Source: Bacillota bacterium
Lineage (GTDB): Bacteria; Bacillota; Clostridia; Lachnospirales; Lachnospiraceae
Assembly (NCBI GenBank): GCA_023450835.1
Contig: JAEXGM010000247.1
Span: 1 to 14,999 of the forward strand
Reading direction: 5' to 3'
DNA length: 14,999 nt
In this document: one piece after another, positions 14,004 to 14,999 of the stretch
Numbering within the stretch: position 1 is the first letter of the stretch
Layout of the letters: each line of letters begins with the position of its first letter
The notes under the pieces: generated by a model
The model's database searches: none
What the model saw: only the letters and a program-made list of their open reading frames with translations
What the model was told of the DNA's origin: nothing
Position numbers and translations under genes: made by a program

Positions 14004-14999
14004 TTACTTTAATTCAAATTCCCCATAAAAGGTCTGTCCGTTTATGTTTTTTACCAAACGGTATTTTCCTGCGTCCAGTGAAGGCTTGAGCTGGCTTAAA
14101 TCTGCGGTAAATTCCTGCTCGCTTCCGGGTGCCACAGAGTAGGCAATATCAATGAAAGCCATATCACTTATTCCGGGAACTGTTTCCCAATTGGTTCCGT
14201 TTAGCTTTTCGATGCTGTAATCGGCGCCATAGAAGATATCTTCACTGCCTTTATTTTTAATCATTGCTTTCAATTCCCTGGTGCCTACGGGCAGGGAGCT
14301 TTCCGATAAGGTCAAATCCAAAGATGCATTTGCAGCCGTATCTCCATTTGAAACAGAGCCGCCTGCTGTGTCAGTAACCGGCATGGTATCCCAGAAAGCC
14401 TGAAAGGCCTGGTCATCCACTTTAAAGAAGCCTATCTGTGAATCGTATACATAACCGCCTTTAAACAAACGCAGGGTTGTTACTAGTTTGTCTTTGGTTT
14501 TGATATCTACGAATTTCTGGCTGTCATAAGCCGTATTTTCCGTTAACATATCAAGGTTTTCACCAAGGGGGACAGCAGTATTTAAACTATCTAAGAACGC
14601 TTCAAGAGCATCTGTGTCTGTTCCCTGCTGTACGTCATTCACACCATTATTCCAGCTGTTAAAACTCTCCCACTGATAGGAAGCAACATTGCCGTTTAAG
14701 TTTAACAGTTTAAAATAATCTTCGCCTGTTTTTATTGTCATTCCGCCAAAACTGTCGTACAGCTCACAGCCAAAACCGCCGTCCTGGTATTCATAGTAGA
14801 CCATTAATCTGTGCTCACTGTCATAGCCTTTTACGGTATATACATCCCCTTCTCCAATGGTAGATGCGAATTCCTTCTCGTAATCCTTCTGGCTGCTCCA
14901 TTCGTCAAGGCTGCCTTTGGTCTTTCCAAGATAATCACCTCTTAAAGCTAATACATCTTCTTTATTTAATGTCATACCATCAGGAGTTTCAAAGGCGGC
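14004..14999 (-). CDS. C-terminal part of a secreted protein with a bacterial Ig-like domain
   Basis: The frame is open to the right edge (the residues before the first in-frame ATG read AAFETPDG), so this is the 3' part of a longer gene, with 331 residues visible. The ATG at 14975 is probably internal. The first two thirds (to about residue 210) form a Tyr/Asp-rich, soluble region that I do not recognise. A Ser/Gly/Asn linker follows. The last 110 residues read like a bacterial Ig-like fold of the Big_14 sort: a TLSESSLPVGTRELKAMIKN strand pattern, YSIEKLNGTNWETVP, then PSLDAGKYRLVKNI and GEFELK at the end. Such domains are common at the C-terminus of Gram-positive lipoproteins and secreted proteins. 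An N-terminal signal would lie outside the window. No functional link to the sugar locus is evident; a long hairpin separates them. Confidence 0.72.
   Translation of the reverse strand, partial: AAFETPDGMTLNKEDVLALRGDYLGKTKGSLDEWSSQKDYEKEFASTIGEGDVYTVKGYDSEHRLMVYYEYQDGGFGCELYDSFGGMTIKTGEDYFKLLNLNGNVASYQWESFNSWNNGVNDVQQGTDTDALEAFLDSLNTAVPLGENLDMLTENTAYDSQKFVDIKTKDKLVTTLRLFKGGYVYDSQIGFFKVDDQAFQAFWDTMPVTDTAGGSVSNGDTAANASLDLTLSESSLPVGTRELKAMIKNKGSEDIFYGADYSIEKLNGTNWETVPGISDMAFIDIAYSVAPGSEQEFTADLSQLKPSLDAGKYRLVKNINGQTFYGEFELK

Overview
The window comes from a low-GC Gram-positive anaerobe, most likely a Lachnospiraceae-type Clostridia. This is inferred from the GGAGG ribosome sites, the lipoprotein signals, the YesM/YesN-type two-component pair, the LplB/LplC-type permeases and the general protein style; there is no rRNA or other marker to prove it. 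Every gene I can support lies on the minus strand, so the window reads from high to low coordinates. I see no tRNA, rRNA, CRISPR array, transposase or phage gene.

Layout in transcription order. (1) 14999-14004: the 3' part of a secreted or surface protein ending in a bacterial Ig-like domain. It is followed by a very long hairpin at 13944-13867, probably a terminator. (2) 13721-9096: an operon of a degenerate parvulin-type lipoprotein, two sugar ABC permeases (LplB/YteP and LplC/YtcP types) and a large sugar-binding lipoprotein, closed by an intrinsic terminator at 9062-9028. (3) 8936-3523: a YesM-type sensor kinase, a YesN/AraC-type response regulator and a methyl-accepting chemotaxis protein, with a promoter whose -35 box lies inside the preceding terminator. 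(4) 3283-569: a GH94 (glycosyltransferase-36-like) disaccharide phosphorylase. (5) 389 to beyond position 1: a small cupin-fold protein, cut by the window edge.

Together this looks like a sense, swim, import and phosphorolyse locus for a small oligosaccharide. The binding lipoprotein and permeases would import a disaccharide or oligosaccharide, powered by an ATPase encoded elsewhere. The kinase/regulator pair would switch the genes on, the chemotaxis receptor would steer motility toward the same or a related cue, and the cytoplasmic GH94 enzyme would split the sugar with phosphate to give a sugar-1-phosphate. The substrate cannot be read from the sequence; a beta-glucoside such as laminaribiose is one candidate. 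Points worth a second look are the 34-bp hairpin, the foldase-like lipoprotein without the parvulin histidines, the chemoreceptor next to a two-component pair, and a near-identical promoter element in front of both the kinase and the phosphorylase.
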